64,000 nucleotides of DNA from Nocardioides speluncae (GCF_003121585.1 NZ_QEOO01000037.1:62001-126000); one strand, 5' to 3'. Positions 33,334 through 41,396 are shown, counted from the first letter of the stretch. Translations and numbers: made by a program. The notes: a model not told the origin generated them from the letters alone.

Positions 33334-34137
33334 CTAGGGTCTGGCCGCCTCCACATACCGCTCCAGCAGCGCCGACCAGTCGGCGAACCGGCGGCGGCAG
33401 TGCCGGTTGGCCTCGACCCAGCCGCCGTGCTCGAACTCGACGCTGGTCCCATCCCCATCAGCGGTGAAGCGGACGTCGAGCGTGGTGGGGGAGTCCTCGT
33501 CGATGGCCAGGGTGAACGTCTGCGCGAAGCGAGCGCCGGGCTCCCAGACCGTCACCTCGCCGATCGGGTACTCCGCGTCGTCGTGCCGCAGCGTGACCGA
33601 GCCGCCGACCTGCGGCTCCACGTCGATCCCGGCGTACGACGCGGCCTCGGGTGTGTAGACCGGGTCCCACCACTCGCCCATGCCGGCGGTGAACACCTCG
33701 AACGCGCGCGCGGGTGCGGCCGCGACGGTCAGTGTGTGGCGGATCGGGTCGAGCGAGTCGGGCAGCTCCTCGGCGCGCGGCTCGTGGAAGGTGATCCTGT
33801 TCTGGAACGGGTCGAGCACGGTCACCGTCAGCCCCCACGGCTCGGACTCGATGCCGGGGTTCATCATCGGGTAGTCGTGGCCCTGCAGCTCCTCGTGGAG
33901 AGCCCGCGCGTCGGCGATGCTCACCAGCAGCGCACTGCCGGGTGTGCCGTCGCCGTGATGCTCGCTGAGGTGCAGCCGGACGTCGTCGCGCGACACCTGG
34001 ATGTAGCGGGGACTCTCGGGGTCGAACCGGTGCTCCCAGTCCCACGCGAACCCGAGATAGCCGACGTAGAACTCGCGCGCCTTGTCGAGGTCGAAGATCC
34101 GCAGGATCGGGATCGCCTGCCGCAGCTGCTCAGCCAT
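33334..34137 (-). CDS. VOC (glyoxalase)-SRPBCC/AHSA1 fusion protein
   Basis: 267 residues in two domains. Residues 1-120 are a VOC fold (IPILRIFDLDKAREFYVGYLGFAW, YIQVSRDDVRLHLSEHHGDG, VTVLDPFQNRITF) of the bleomycin-resistance type; 130-267 an AHSA1/SRPBCC lipid-binding fold (HTLTVAAAPARAFEVFTAGMGEWW, EVTVWEPGARFAQTF). The order is seen in other actinobacteria but the joint substrate is unknown. There is no ribosome site; a TAGTGT hexamer 7 bases before the ATG suggests a leaderless transcript. Upstream lies a 31-bp repeat array. Confidence 0.85.
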   Translation of the reverse strand: MAEQLRQAIPILRIFDLDKAREFYVGYLGFAWDWEHRFDPESPRYIQVSRDDVRLHLSEHHGDGTPGSALLVSIADARALHEELQGHDYPMMNPGIESEPWGLTVTVLDPFQNRITFHEPRAEELPDSLDPIRHTLTVAAAPARAFEVFTAGMGEWWDPVYTPEAASYAGIDVEPQVGGSVTLRHDDAEYPIGEVTVWEPGARFAQTFTLAIDEDSPTTLDVRFTADGDGTSVEFEHGGWVEANRHCRRRFADWSALLERYVEAARP

Positions 34138-34151
34138 GCACCGACACTACC

Positions 34152-34260
34152 GACCCGGCTCGTGTCGACCTGTGGAGTCGCTGACCCGGCCGGTGTCGAC
34201 GGCCGCAGTGTGAAGACGGGCCGGGTCGGCGTGCCCTGGTGTGAAGACGGGCCGGGTCGG
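34152..34260. repeat. Head-to-head array of a 31-bp repeat (2 forward, 2 inverted units)
   Basis: GACCCGGC cores start at 34152 and 34183, 31 bp apart; their complement GCCGGGTC recurs at about 34220 and 34251, 31 bp apart, each within the same 22-bp stretch beginning GTGTGAAGACGG. Geometry and the core GACC-x-GGC match the array at 23831-23990, though the rest of the unit differs. It abuts the truncated gene at 34278, which has a stop inside the last unit. Confidence 0.8.
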
Positions 34261-34277
34261 TCGGGCCGTTCATCGGA

Positions 34278-34615
34278 GTGGCCTGGATCGTGGTCTCGGT
34301 CGGCACGTTCCTGCTCGACTGTGTGATGAAGCGCCGGGCCGCTCGGTCCGTTGCGGTGCGGCAGACCGGAGTCCCCGGAACGCCACCGTCCTCGACGTGA
34401 GGATCACACGCACGAGGGTCAACCCGGCGGCTGGTGGTGGGCACGTGTGGCGGGTGCGGCTGCGGGTCGGGTGCCAAGGGGACCCGCCGTACGAGGTCGG
34501 CACCCGCCGAGTGCCCAAGGTCGGCTACAGCGGCCCGGAGCTGGGCAGCGTCTGGCCGGTGTTCGTCGACCGCGAGGACCTGCAGCACGTCGAGGTCGAC
34601 TGGGCCGGCATGTAG
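34278..34615 (+). pseudogene. Remnant of a DUF3592-like membrane protein
   Basis: Two pieces in different frames read as one protein: a membrane helix (VAWIVVSVGTFLLDCVMKRRAARSV) from about 34278, and after a shift near 34380, ATVLDVRITRTRVN … VWRVRLRV … PYEVGTRRV … GPELGSVWPVFVDREDLQHVEVDW ending at 34615. This order, a membrane helix then a strand-rich domain describing G-x-A-x-V-L-D-V, is that of DUF3592-type proteins. The 5' end is missing and the repeat array begins directly upstream, which suggests a rearrangement. Confidence 0.6.
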
Positions 34616-34655
34616 GCCTCGGCGTACACGATCGTGCTCGGGCCCGGCATCGTGA

Positions 34656-35240
34656 TCAGCTCGCGGAGCCCGATCCAGCTCGGGCGCGGTACCGACGACC
34701 CTGACCAGCACCTGGGTCAGCGGCCGTAGCCACGACCGCGTCGCCGAGCGCCAGGACCAGGCTGCGGCGGGCCCGGAAGGCCAGCGCCGCCGACGCGCCC
34801 TCGCTGTCGAGATCGAGCAGCTCGGCGATCTCGGGGTGGCTGTAGCCGAGCATCCTGCACAGCAGCACCCGCTGCTGCTGCTCCGAGAGCCTGGCGAGCG
34901 CGTCGAGGAGGACGGTGCGGGTGAGCAGCCCGTCGATGTCGTCGGGCGCCGCGGCCGCGCAGCCGGGGTGGCCGGAGTCGAGCTCCTCGTCGAGCTCGAG
35001 CTGGCAGGGCTCCGGCCGGCGATGGTGGTCGGCGATCAGGTTGCGGACGATGGTGCGCAGGTAGCCCGCCGGGTTCTGAATGTCGGCGCCGCGGCTCACC
35101 CGGGCGCCGACCCTGACCAACGCGTCGGAGACCAGGTCCTCGGCGCGCTCGCGGTGGCCGACCAGCCGGGTCGCCCAGCGCACCGCACTTGCCTGCTCGG
35201 TCGCCCACTCGTCGGCGGTCAGGCCGGCCCAGGTTGCCAT
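34656..35240 (-). CDS. RNA polymerase sigma-70 (ECF) factor
   Basis: 194 residues from ATG 35240. Region 2 is ASAVRWATRLVGHRERAEDLVSDALVRVG with the RAEDLV signature, followed by PAGYLRTIVRNLI; region 4 is LARLSEQQQRVLLCRMLGYSHPEIAELLDLDSEGASAALAFRARRSL. No anti-sigma gene is next to it; the gene upstream is a small DUF3311 protein. Target promoters are unknown. The carboxy tail (AADPGAGQGRRYRAR) is unusual and may be read past the family end. Confidence 0.85.
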   Translation of the reverse strand: MATWAGLTADEWATEQASAVRWATRLVGHRERAEDLVSDALVRVGARVSRGADIQNPAGYLRTIVRNLIADHHRRPEPCQLELDEELDSGHPGCAAAAPDDIDGLLTRTVLLDALARLSEQQQRVLLCRMLGYSHPEIAELLDLDSEGASAALAFRARRSLVLALGDAVVATAADPGAGQGRRYRARAGSGSAS

Positions 35241-35252
35241 CGCGGTACGCCG

Positions 35253-35492
35253 TCAGCTGCGCTGCGGGCGACGGCGTTCGGTCAGGATCAGGGCCGCGGT
35301 CATCGACACCACGGCGAGGAGCAGACAGGCTGCCTGGAACCAGTAGAAGAACGGGACCCCGCCGACCCGGGGTTCGACCCGGCCGTAGAGGGGGACCGCC
35401 AGCAGGGCAAGCACCGGCAGCACCAGCAGCGCAGGTACCACGAACGAGCGGCCTATTCTCGTGCCCGAGCTGGGCTGGGACTCTGGCTCCAT
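35253..35492 (-). CDS. DUF3311 small membrane protein
   Basis: 79 residues from ATG 35492. Two membrane helices (FVVPALLVLPVLALLAVPLYG and FFYWFQAACLLLAVVSMTAALILT) around the DUF3311 core PLYGRVEP-x-x-GGVPFFYW. DUF3311 proteins normally accompany sodium:solute symporters of the SSS family, here the divergent gene 54 bp away; usually they are co-directional. They are thought to be a small subunit or accessory of the transporter. 13 bp upstream of the sigma-factor gene on the same strand. Confidence 0.8.
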   Translation of the reverse strand: MEPESQPSSGTRIGRSFVVPALLVLPVLALLAVPLYGRVEPRVGGVPFFYWFQAACLLLAVVSMTAALILTERRRPQRS

Positions 35493-35546
35493 ATGCAGTA
35501 GTTGCGCAGCCCGGCTGGAAGGTTTACACGAGGTGGGAACTTTTTC

Positions 35547-37061
35547 GTGAGTGATCTCGACGTGGCCGCCGTGGTGGCCTTCGCCGCCGTACTGGGCGGC
35601 ACCTCGCTGGTGGCCCTGGCGGCCCGCCGGCTGAGCCGCCAGCCGCGACCGGTCTCCCCGGCCGAGTGGGCGCTGGCCGGGCGGCGGCTCGGACCCGTGG
35701 CGACCTGGTTCCTGCTGGGCGGCACCATCTACACGGCGTACACGTTCTCGGCCGTGCCGGCGCAGGTGTACGCCGTCGGCGCGATCGGGTTCTTCGCGCT
35801 GCCCTACACGATCATCGTGTACCCGCTCGCCTTCTGGCTGCTGCCCCGGCTGTGGCGCGAGGCCAAGGAGGTCGGGGCGGTGACGATCGCGGACGTGGTC
35901 CGGATCCGCTACGACTCGGCCGGGCTGGCGCTGGCGGTGGCGCTGACCGGGATCCTGGCCACGATGCCGTACGTCGCGCTCCAGCTGCTGGGGATCCGGA
36001 CGGTGCTCCGGGCGATGGACGCCTACCCCTCGGGGATCTCCGGCGACGCGCTGCTGGCGGCGGTCTTCGCCGTACTCGCGGTCGCGACGTACCGCAGCGG
36101 CCTGCAGGCGCCCGCGGTGATCGCGGTGGTGAAGGGGGTGCTGCTGTTCGCGACGATCACCGTGGTCACCACGCTGGCCCTGCACGAGCTGGGTGGCACC
36201 TCGGGGATGTTCACCGCGCTGGAGGGCCGCGACTCCGTGGTCCTCGACTCCTCCCAGTACGCCGCGTACGTCTCGCTGGCGATCGGCTCGGCGCTGTCGC
36301 TGCTGATGTACCCGCACGTGCTCACCGCGGCCTTCGCCGCCCGCTCCGAGCGGGTGCTGCGGGTCAACTCGGTTGCGCTGCTCGCGTGGACCGCGCTGCT
36401 CGGGCTCTTCGCCTTCCTCGGCCTGGCCGCGTACGCCGCCAACCTCGACACCAGCGGCGACCTCGCGGTCCCGGCGCTGATCACCTCGCTGACCCCGGGC
36501 TGGGTCACCGGCGTGATGCTGGGCGCGCTGGCGGTGGGTGCGCTGGTCCCGGCCGCCGTGATGAGCGTGTCGGCCGCGATGCTGTTCACCCGCAACGTGT
36601 ACGCCGAGTACGTCAACCCGCAGGCCACGCCGGAGCTGCAGACCGGGGTGGCCCGGTACTTCTCGCTGCTCGTGAAGCTCGGGGCGGTCGGGTTCGTGTT
36701 CCTGATGGCCGAGCAGGACGCGATCAACCTGCAGCTGCTCGGCGGCGTGTGGATGCTCCAGGTCCTGCCGGCCGTCGTCCTCGGCCTGCTCACCAGCCGG
36801 CTGCGGCCAGCAGGGCTCTTCGCCGGCTGGGCGGTCGGGATGTTCACTGGCACCTTCCTGGTCACCGACGGTGGGTTCTCGGCCGTGGTGCCGGTGGCCG
36901 GGACCGAGATCTACGCCTCGCTGGTCGCCCTTGCCGCCAACCTGGTGGTGGCGGTCCTGGTCAGCAGTGCCTGGCCGCGGCTCGCGGCCTGGGGCCGGAC
37001 CGCCCGGCTCAGACGCGCCGTACGACCGCGAGGGAGCGAGCGGTCCCGGAGCGCGAGGTGA
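35547..37061 (+). CDS. Sodium:solute symporter (SSS family, MctP/MctC type)
   Basis: 504 residues from GTG 35547 (upstream in-frame codons lack family sequence). About 13 membrane helices; the family core is GRRLGPVATWFLLGGTIYTAYTFSAVPAQVYA and GFFALPYTIIVYPLAFWLLPRLWREA. Relatives carry monocarboxylates such as pyruvate, propionate or acetate with Na+; that is inferred from the resemblance and from the DUF3311 partner. The stop overlaps the GTG of the sigma factor gene by four bases, so transporter, sigma factor and small membrane protein form one operon. Confidence 0.85.
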   Translation: MSDLDVAAVVAFAAVLGGTSLVALAARRLSRQPRPVSPAEWALAGRRLGPVATWFLLGGTIYTAYTFSAVPAQVYAVGAIGFFALPYTIIVYPLAFWLLPRLWREAKEVGAVTIADVVRIRYDSAGLALAVALTGILATMPYVALQLLGIRTVLRAMDAYPSGISGDALLAAVFAVLAVATYRSGLQAPAVIAVVKGVLLFATITVVTTLALHELGGTSGMFTALEGRDSVVLDSSQYAAYVSLAIGSALSLLMYPHVLTAAFAARSERVLRVNSVALLAWTALLGLFAFLGLAAYAANLDTSGDLAVPALITSLTPGWVTGVMLGALAVGALVPAAVMSVSAAMLFTRNVYAEYVNPQATPELQTGVARYFSLLVKLGAVGFVFLMAEQDAINLQLLGGVWMLQVLPAVVLGLLTSRLRPAGLFAGWAVGMFTGTFLVTDGGFSAVVPVAGTEIYASLVALAANLVVAVLVSSAWPRLAAWGRTARLRRAVRPRGSERSRSAR

Positions 37062-37627
37062 CCGACGACCTGCCCGAGGAGCGGGCCGGGCCACCACCGA
37101 GTGCACCGGACACGGTCGCCACCCTGGCGGCGCGCGACCGCGAGCGGGAGCGCCTGCTCGAGGAGCTCTTCCACACCCACCACATGCGTCTGGTGCGGCT
37201 GGCCGTCCTGCTCGGGGCCGAGGCCGACGCCGAGGACGTTGTGGCCGAGGCGTTCTACGAGCTGCACCGCAAGTTCGCCCAGCTGCGGACCCAGGAGGCG
37301 GCTGTGCGCTACCTGCGCGCGATCGTGGTCAACCTGATCCGGATGCGGATCCGCCACATCCAGGTCACCCGCCGGGCGCCGGAGGACCCGCCCGTCGACG
37401 TCGCGTCGGCCGAGTCGGCGGCCCTGCTGAGGGAGGACCAGCGGGCGGTCGTCGCCGCGCTGGCGACGCTGCCGGACCGGCAGCGGGAGGCGCTGGTTCT
37501 GCGCTACTGGGGCGGCCTGCGCGAGGCCGAGATCGCGGACGCGATGGGCATCAGCGCGGGTGCCGTAAAGTCGCATGTGTCGCGCGGCATGGCATCGCTG
37601 AGCACGAAACTTGGAGCCGTCCCATGA
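37058..37627 (+). CDS. ECF sigma factor, coupled to the symporter gene
   Basis: 189 residues from GTG 37058. Region 2 THHMRLVRLAVLLGAEADAEDVVAEAFYELHRKF, then YLRAIVVNLIRMRIRHIQV; region 4 LATLPDRQREALVLRYWGGLREAEIADAMGISAGAVKSHVSRGMASL. The stop overlaps the ATG of a small membrane protein (ATGA), the usual place of an anti-sigma gene. The translational coupling to a symporter gene is unusual and points to nutrient-linked control. Confidence 0.9.
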   Translation: MTDDLPEERAGPPPSAPDTVATLAARDRERERLLEELFHTHHMRLVRLAVLLGAEADAEDVVAEAFYELHRKFAQLRTQEAAVRYLRAIVVNLIRMRIRHIQVTRRAPEDPPVDVASAESAALLREDQRAVVAALATLPDRQREALVLRYWGGLREAEIADAMGISAGAVKSHVSRGMASLSTKLGAVP

Positions 37628-37863
37628 ACACCGAAGAGCGACTCACCGAGGCGCTGGACTCCCTTGCCGGACAGGTCGGCTCGTCGGCCGGCGCCTTCCC
37701 GCGGGTCCAGGCCGAGTGGCGCCGCCGCGAGCGGCGTCGCCGGCTGGTCGGCGCCGTCCTCGCGGTCGTGGTCGTGGCGACCTCCAACGGCGTCGCCCTC
37801 TGGGCACTGGGCGACGGCTCGGCCGACACCCACATCGTCGACCGGTCTCCCGGCCAGCCCTGA
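37624..37863 (+). CDS. Small membrane protein, candidate anti-sigma factor
   Basis: 79 residues from ATG 37624. A charged amino half (TEERLTEALDSLAGQVGSSAGAFPRVQAEWRRRERRRR) and one membrane helix (LVGAVLAVVVVATSNGVALWAL). The short soluble part lies on the cytoplasmic side and could hold the sigma factor, as the place after an ECF gene suggests; it is too short for a standard zinc anti-sigma domain and shows no HxxxCxxC. Anti-sigma role is inference. Confidence 0.65.
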   Translation: MNTEERLTEALDSLAGQVGSSAGAFPRVQAEWRRRERRRRLVGAVLAVVVVATSNGVALWALGDGSADTHIVDRSPGQP

Positions 37864-37870
37864 TCGACCA

Positions 37871-37909
37871 CACAGCTTGGCCGCACCCCGGGAATGCGGC
37901 CAAGCTGTG
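37871..37909. terminator. Bidirectional hairpin terminator
   Basis: A perfect 15-bp stem (37871-37885 with 37895-37909) around a 9-base loop lies between the convergent stops at 37863 and 37919. It would end both the sigma operon and the cstA-ybdD operon. Confidence 0.8.
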
Positions 37910-37918
37910 GGCCTTCGG

Positions 37919-38098
37919 TCAGCAGCAGCGCTGCGGACCGTTGCCCCCCACATGGGCACGGTGTCGTTCGAACGCGCGGCGGCTGACGGGGACGGTGCCG
38001 TCGACCCGGCACTGCGCCAGGTAGTCGTCCCACTTGGCCTCCCCGGTCGCCTCACGCAGGAGGCGGCGGAGGCCGTGAAGCCGCTCGGTGAGCTTCAT
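37919..38098 (-). CDS. YbdD/YjiX-family small protein
   Basis: 59 residues from ATG 38098. The DUF466 signature is complete: AKWDDYLAQCRVDGTVPVSRRAFERHRAHVGGNGPQRCC resembles the E. coli YbdD/YjiX sequence (Y-x-x-Y-V-x-H-x-x-x-x-H-P and carboxy Cys pair) in layout. In many bacteria the gene follows cstA/btsT, as here, with a one-base overlap. The product seems to be needed for peptide/pyruvate transporter function; the mechanism is unknown. Confidence 0.8.
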   Translation of the reverse strand: MKLTERLHGLRRLLREATGEAKWDDYLAQCRVDGTVPVSRRAFERHRAHVGGNGPQRCC

Positions 38099-40293
38099 CA
38101 GTCGCCTCCTCGCCCGGCCGGCGAGTCCGCCAGCTCCCGCTGCTCGGCCTCCCACGCCTTGACCGCCTCCTTCTCCTCCTTCGTCGCGAAGAAGTCCTGG
38201 GGCGCCACGATCTTGGACTCGACCTTCGGGACCTCCTGCGTCGGCAGCGAGCCCTGGCGGACCGCCTTGACCCAGATCGGGATCGCCGAGATGAGCACCA
38301 CCAGGGTCAGGGTCGCGAAGAGGATCTGCAGGACGCCGTTGACCGTTGAGTTGGTGATGATCTGGTCCATTTGGTCCAGCGAGGTGGCCGGGGCCAGTAC
38401 CTCGCCGTTGTCCGCTGCGTCGTTGTAGACCGAGCGCTGCTTGAAGTAGCCGATCTTCGGGTTGTCGGAGAACACCTTCTGCCAGCTGGCCGTCATCGTC
38501 ACGATCAGGTCCCAGGCGAGGGCGATGCCGGGCACCCAGACCCACTTGGTGAGCCCGTGCTTCAGGAACAGTGTCACCACCAGGGTCAGCGCGATGGCGG
38601 CGAGCAGCTGGTTGGAGATGCCGAACAGCGGGAACAGCTGGTTGATGCCGCCGAGCGGGTCGGTGACGCCGACGTACAGGAAGTAGCCCCAGAGCCCGAC
38701 CACGACCGCGCTGGCGCTCCAGGCGGCGGGCCGCCACGAGACGTCGCCGAACTTGGGCCAGACGTTGCCGATGGTGTCCTGCAGCATGAACCGCCCTACC
38801 CGGGTGCCGGCGTCGACCGCGGTGAGGATGAACAGCGCCTCGAACATGATCGCGAAGTGGTACCAGAACGCGGCCAGGTCGCCGCCGAACGCCTCGGTGA
38901 ACACCTGGGAGATGCCGAAGGCGAGGGTCGGAGCGCCACCGGTCCTGGAGATCAGGGAGGCCTCCTCCACGGCGGCGGCCGCTCCGGTCAGCTGGTCGGG
39001 AGTGATCACGAAGCCGAGCTGGGCGACGAACTCCGAGGCCGCGGTGGGGTCGCCGCCGGTGGCGCCGGCCGGGCTGTTCATCGCGAAGTAGAGGCCCGGG
39101 TCGATGACACAGGCGGCGATCAGCGCGCTGATCGCCACGAAGGACTCCATCAGCATCCCGCCGTACCCGATCATCCGGACGTGGCTCTCCTTGGCCAGCA
39201 TCTTCGGGGTGGTGCCCGAGCTGATCAGGGCGTGGAAGCCGGACAGGGCGCCGCAGGCGATCGTGATGAACACGAAGGGGAACAGCTCGCCGGCGAAGAC
39301 AGGGCCGGTGCCGTCCTTGCCGAACTGGGTGAGGGCCTCGGTCTGCAGACTGGGTGCGGCCAGGACCAGGCCGATCGCGAGCAGCACGATGACGCCGATC
39401 TTCATGAAGGTCGACAGGTAGTCACGAGGCGTGAGCAGCATCCAGACGGGGAGCACGGAGGCGACGAAGCCGTACGCCGCGAGCGCGAAGGTGAGCTGCT
39501 CCTTCGACAGGGTCAGCGCGCTTTCCAGGCCCAGCTGCTCGACGTACCCGCCGCCGATGATGGCCAGCAGCAGCATCGCGACGCCGATCAGGCTGACCTC
39601 CATGATCCGGCCTGGTCGCAGGTAGCGGCCGTAGAAGCCCATGAACAGCGCGATCGGGATGGTCAGGGCGATCGAGAAGACGCCCCACGGGGACTCGGCG
39701 AGCGCGTTGACCACGACCAGCGCGAGTACGGCGAGCAGGATGATCATGATCGTGAAGACCGCGATCAGGGCGGCGATGCCGCCGGCCACGCCGATCTCCT
39801 CGCGGATCATCTGGCCCAGGCTCTTGCCGTTGCGGCGCATCGAGAAGAACATCACCGTCATGTCCTGGACCGCGCCGGCGAAGATGACGCCGACGATGAT
39901 CCAGATCGTGCCGGGCAGGTAGCCCATCTGCGCGGCGAGGACGGGGCCGACGAGCGGGCCGGCTCCCGCGATCGCCGCGAAGTGGTGCCCGAACAGCACT
40001 CGGCGGTCGGTGAGGTCGAAGTCCACGCCGTTCTGGAGCCGCTCGGCGGGGGTGGCCCGGGAGTCGTCGACCTTCAGGACGGTGTAGGCGATGAACCGCG
40101 AGTAGAACCGGTAGGCGATCGCGTACGACGACAGCGCGGCGAACAGGATCCACAGCGCGGACACGTCCTCGCCGCGGTGCAGGGCCAGGACCGTCCAGCA
40201 GACGGCGCCGACGGCGGCGATCACCGCCCAGACGATCCCGGACGGGCCGCTGCGCAGCCTGCCCGGTGCGGTCTCCGTGGTCTTGATGCTCAT
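38098..40293 (-). CDS. cstA: Carbon starvation protein CstA (pyruvate/peptide transporter)
   Basis: 731 residues from ATG 40293 with about 18 membrane helices. The family core is plain: TPAERLQNGVDFDLTDRRVLFGHHFAAIAGAGPLVGPVLAAQMGYLPG, GAVQDMTVMFFSMRRNGKSLGQM and SFVAISALIAACVIDPGLYF. E. coli CstA and BtsT take up peptides or pyruvate. A near-perfect CRP-type site lies 53 bases upstream, matching the known cAMP-CRP and GlxR control of cstA. AGAGGTG is a usable ribosome site. Overlaps the small ybdD-like gene by one base. Confidence 0.95.
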   Translation of the reverse strand: MSIKTTETAPGRLRSGPSGIVWAVIAAVGAVCWTVLALHRGEDVSALWILFAALSSYAIAYRFYSRFIAYTVLKVDDSRATPAERLQNGVDFDLTDRRVLFGHHFAAIAGAGPLVGPVLAAQMGYLPGTIWIIVGVIFAGAVQDMTVMFFSMRRNGKSLGQMIREEIGVAGGIAALIAVFTIMIILLAVLALVVVNALAESPWGVFSIALTIPIALFMGFYGRYLRPGRIMEVSLIGVAMLLLAIIGGGYVEQLGLESALTLSKEQLTFALAAYGFVASVLPVWMLLTPRDYLSTFMKIGVIVLLAIGLVLAAPSLQTEALTQFGKDGTGPVFAGELFPFVFITIACGALSGFHALISSGTTPKMLAKESHVRMIGYGGMLMESFVAISALIAACVIDPGLYFAMNSPAGATGGDPTAASEFVAQLGFVITPDQLTGAAAAVEEASLISRTGGAPTLAFGISQVFTEAFGGDLAAFWYHFAIMFEALFILTAVDAGTRVGRFMLQDTIGNVWPKFGDVSWRPAAWSASAVVVGLWGYFLYVGVTDPLGGINQLFPLFGISNQLLAAIALTLVVTLFLKHGLTKWVWVPGIALAWDLIVTMTASWQKVFSDNPKIGYFKQRSVYNDAADNGEVLAPATSLDQMDQIITNSTVNGVLQILFATLTLVVLISAIPIWVKAVRQGSLPTQEVPKVESKIVAPQDFFATKEEKEAVKAWEAEQRELADSPAGRGGD

Positions 40294-40345
40294 CAAGGCA
40301 CCTCTCGTGGCAGTTGGACCGCCGGCCCCCGGGCGGGACTCGCGT

Positions 40346-40361
40346 TGTGAGCGAGGTCACC
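40346..40361. promoter_or_regulatory. CRP/GlxR-type binding site upstream of cstA
   Basis: TGTGAGCGAGGTCACC matches the TGTGA-N6-TCACA consensus in nine of ten positions. It lies 53 bases before the cstA start. Carbon-source control by a cAMP-binding CRP/GlxR regulator is the natural reading. Confidence 0.6.
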
Positions 40362-40441
40362 ATGCATGACGTGATGGCGACCGCCGCCATTACGCCCGGC
40401 ATCGAGAAAAGGTGACCTGGCCGGCGGCTACCCTGCGTTCT

Positions 40442-40777
40442 ATGTGGTCCCTCTGGTCGGAGAACTCCGTCCTCTCGATCTGCTCCCAGGACTCGGTCCT
40501 GTCGATCGGGAGCGCCGCGTCGTTCGCATCGTTCGCGAGCGTCGGCTCGTTCGCCTCGGCGGGGTCGATCGGGTCGGCGATGTCAGCGGCCTCGCTGCTG
40601 TCGTACCAGAGCGCGGGCTCGGCCCTGTCCCACCAGAGCAACGGATCGGTGCTGTCCAGCCAGGCCAATCGGGCGTTCCGCGGACGCCGTACCGGTGGGT
40701 GCATCCCCGCCGGGTCCGTCGCCGTGGGCGTGCTTGCGACGCTGGGGGCCATCGCCGTACATCGCGCGCGCCGCTGA
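40442..40777 (+). CDS. Serine-triplet-repeat protein with C-terminal membrane helix
   Basis: 111 residues from ATG 40442. Serine occupies every third position from residue 3 to residue 72, 24 triplets in a row without exception; the other two places are small or hydrophobic (A, G, V, L, I, F) or now and then Q, N, W. An arginine-rich link (NRAFRGRRTGG) and one membrane helix (GSVAVGVLATLGAIAVH) with RARR end the protein. I know no domain of this kind. TACCCT 7 bases before ATG suggests a leaderless transcript. It lies between cstA (divergent) and a TetR gene (convergent). Perhaps a beta-solenoid or coiled surface protein. Confidence 0.75.
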   Translation: MWSLWSENSVLSICSQDSVLSIGSAASFASFASVGSFASAGSIGSAMSAASLLSYQSAGSALSHQSNGSVLSSQANRAFRGRRTGGCIPAGSVAVGVLATLGAIAVHRARR

Positions 40778-40796
40778 GCGTTGGGCAGGCCGCGTG

Positions 40797-41396
40797 TTAC
40801 GCGGGCGGCGGTGTTCCTTGGGCGTGGCTGATGAGCGCGTCGATCATCCATCGCTGAAGGTCGCTCACCTCTGCGGGCGCGAGCCCGGCGACGTCGCTCA
40901 GCCAAACGCGGGTCTCGATGCCGCAGGCGGCGCGCAGCGCCAGTGCGAGGCGGTGCACGCCCTGGTCGCCAACCGTGTCGACCATCGGAGCGAGCGCCTC
41001 GACGAACCACGGAATGACTCGGCCTTGGCGCAAGGGCAGCTCGCGTGACGTGTCGCTGAGCGAGAGCCGCAGCATCGTGCGTTGCTGTGGCTCGGTCTCC
41101 TGCACGCGCTCGATGACGAACTCGGCAACCGCATCCACTCGGTCGGCTACCGCTGCCGGTGGTGGGTCGGGGAGAACCGACGTTGTGCTGGTCTCCGGAT
41201 AGGCCGCGGCGAGTAGCTCTGCCTGGGACGCGAAGTAGCGGTAGGCGGTCGTTCGGGAGATTCCGGCCGCCTCGGCGACCTCCTCGACTCGGGGAGTGTC
41301 GCCAGCGCCGATCAGTTCGCGTGCTGCGGCGACCAGCTGGTCGCGGGTGCGCTGCTTCTGCCTGGCGCGTCCCGATTCGAGGTAGTTCGTTGACAT
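40797..41396 (-). CDS. TetR-family regulator
   Basis: 199 residues from ATG 41396 (41405 is an in-frame alternative). The DNA-binding domain is RDQLVAAARELIGAGDTPRVEEVAEAAGISRTTAYRYFASQAELLAAA at residues 18-65; the ligand part is helical and unassigned. It faces the cupin gene across 62 bp containing a 22-bp palindrome. It probably represses itself and the cupin gene in the absence of a ligand. Confidence 0.9.
   Translation of the reverse strand: MSTNYLESGRARQKQRTRDQLVAAARELIGAGDTPRVEEVAEAAGISRTTAYRYFASQAELLAAAYPETSTTSVLPDPPPAAVADRVDAVAEFVIERVQETEPQQRTMLRLSLSDTSRELPLRQGRVIPWFVEALAPMVDTVGDQGVHRLALALRAACGIETRVWLSDVAGLAPAEVSDLQRWMIDALISHAQGTPPPA

Noticed and set aside
35253..37106. 617-residue minus-strand frame over the symporter gene
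   Set aside because: Only its last 79 residues (DUF3311) have family character; the rest mirrors the symporter gene.
38371..40350. 659-residue plus-strand frame over cstA
   Set aside because: No domain, extreme Asp/Arg/Gly composition; cstA on the other strand is certain.
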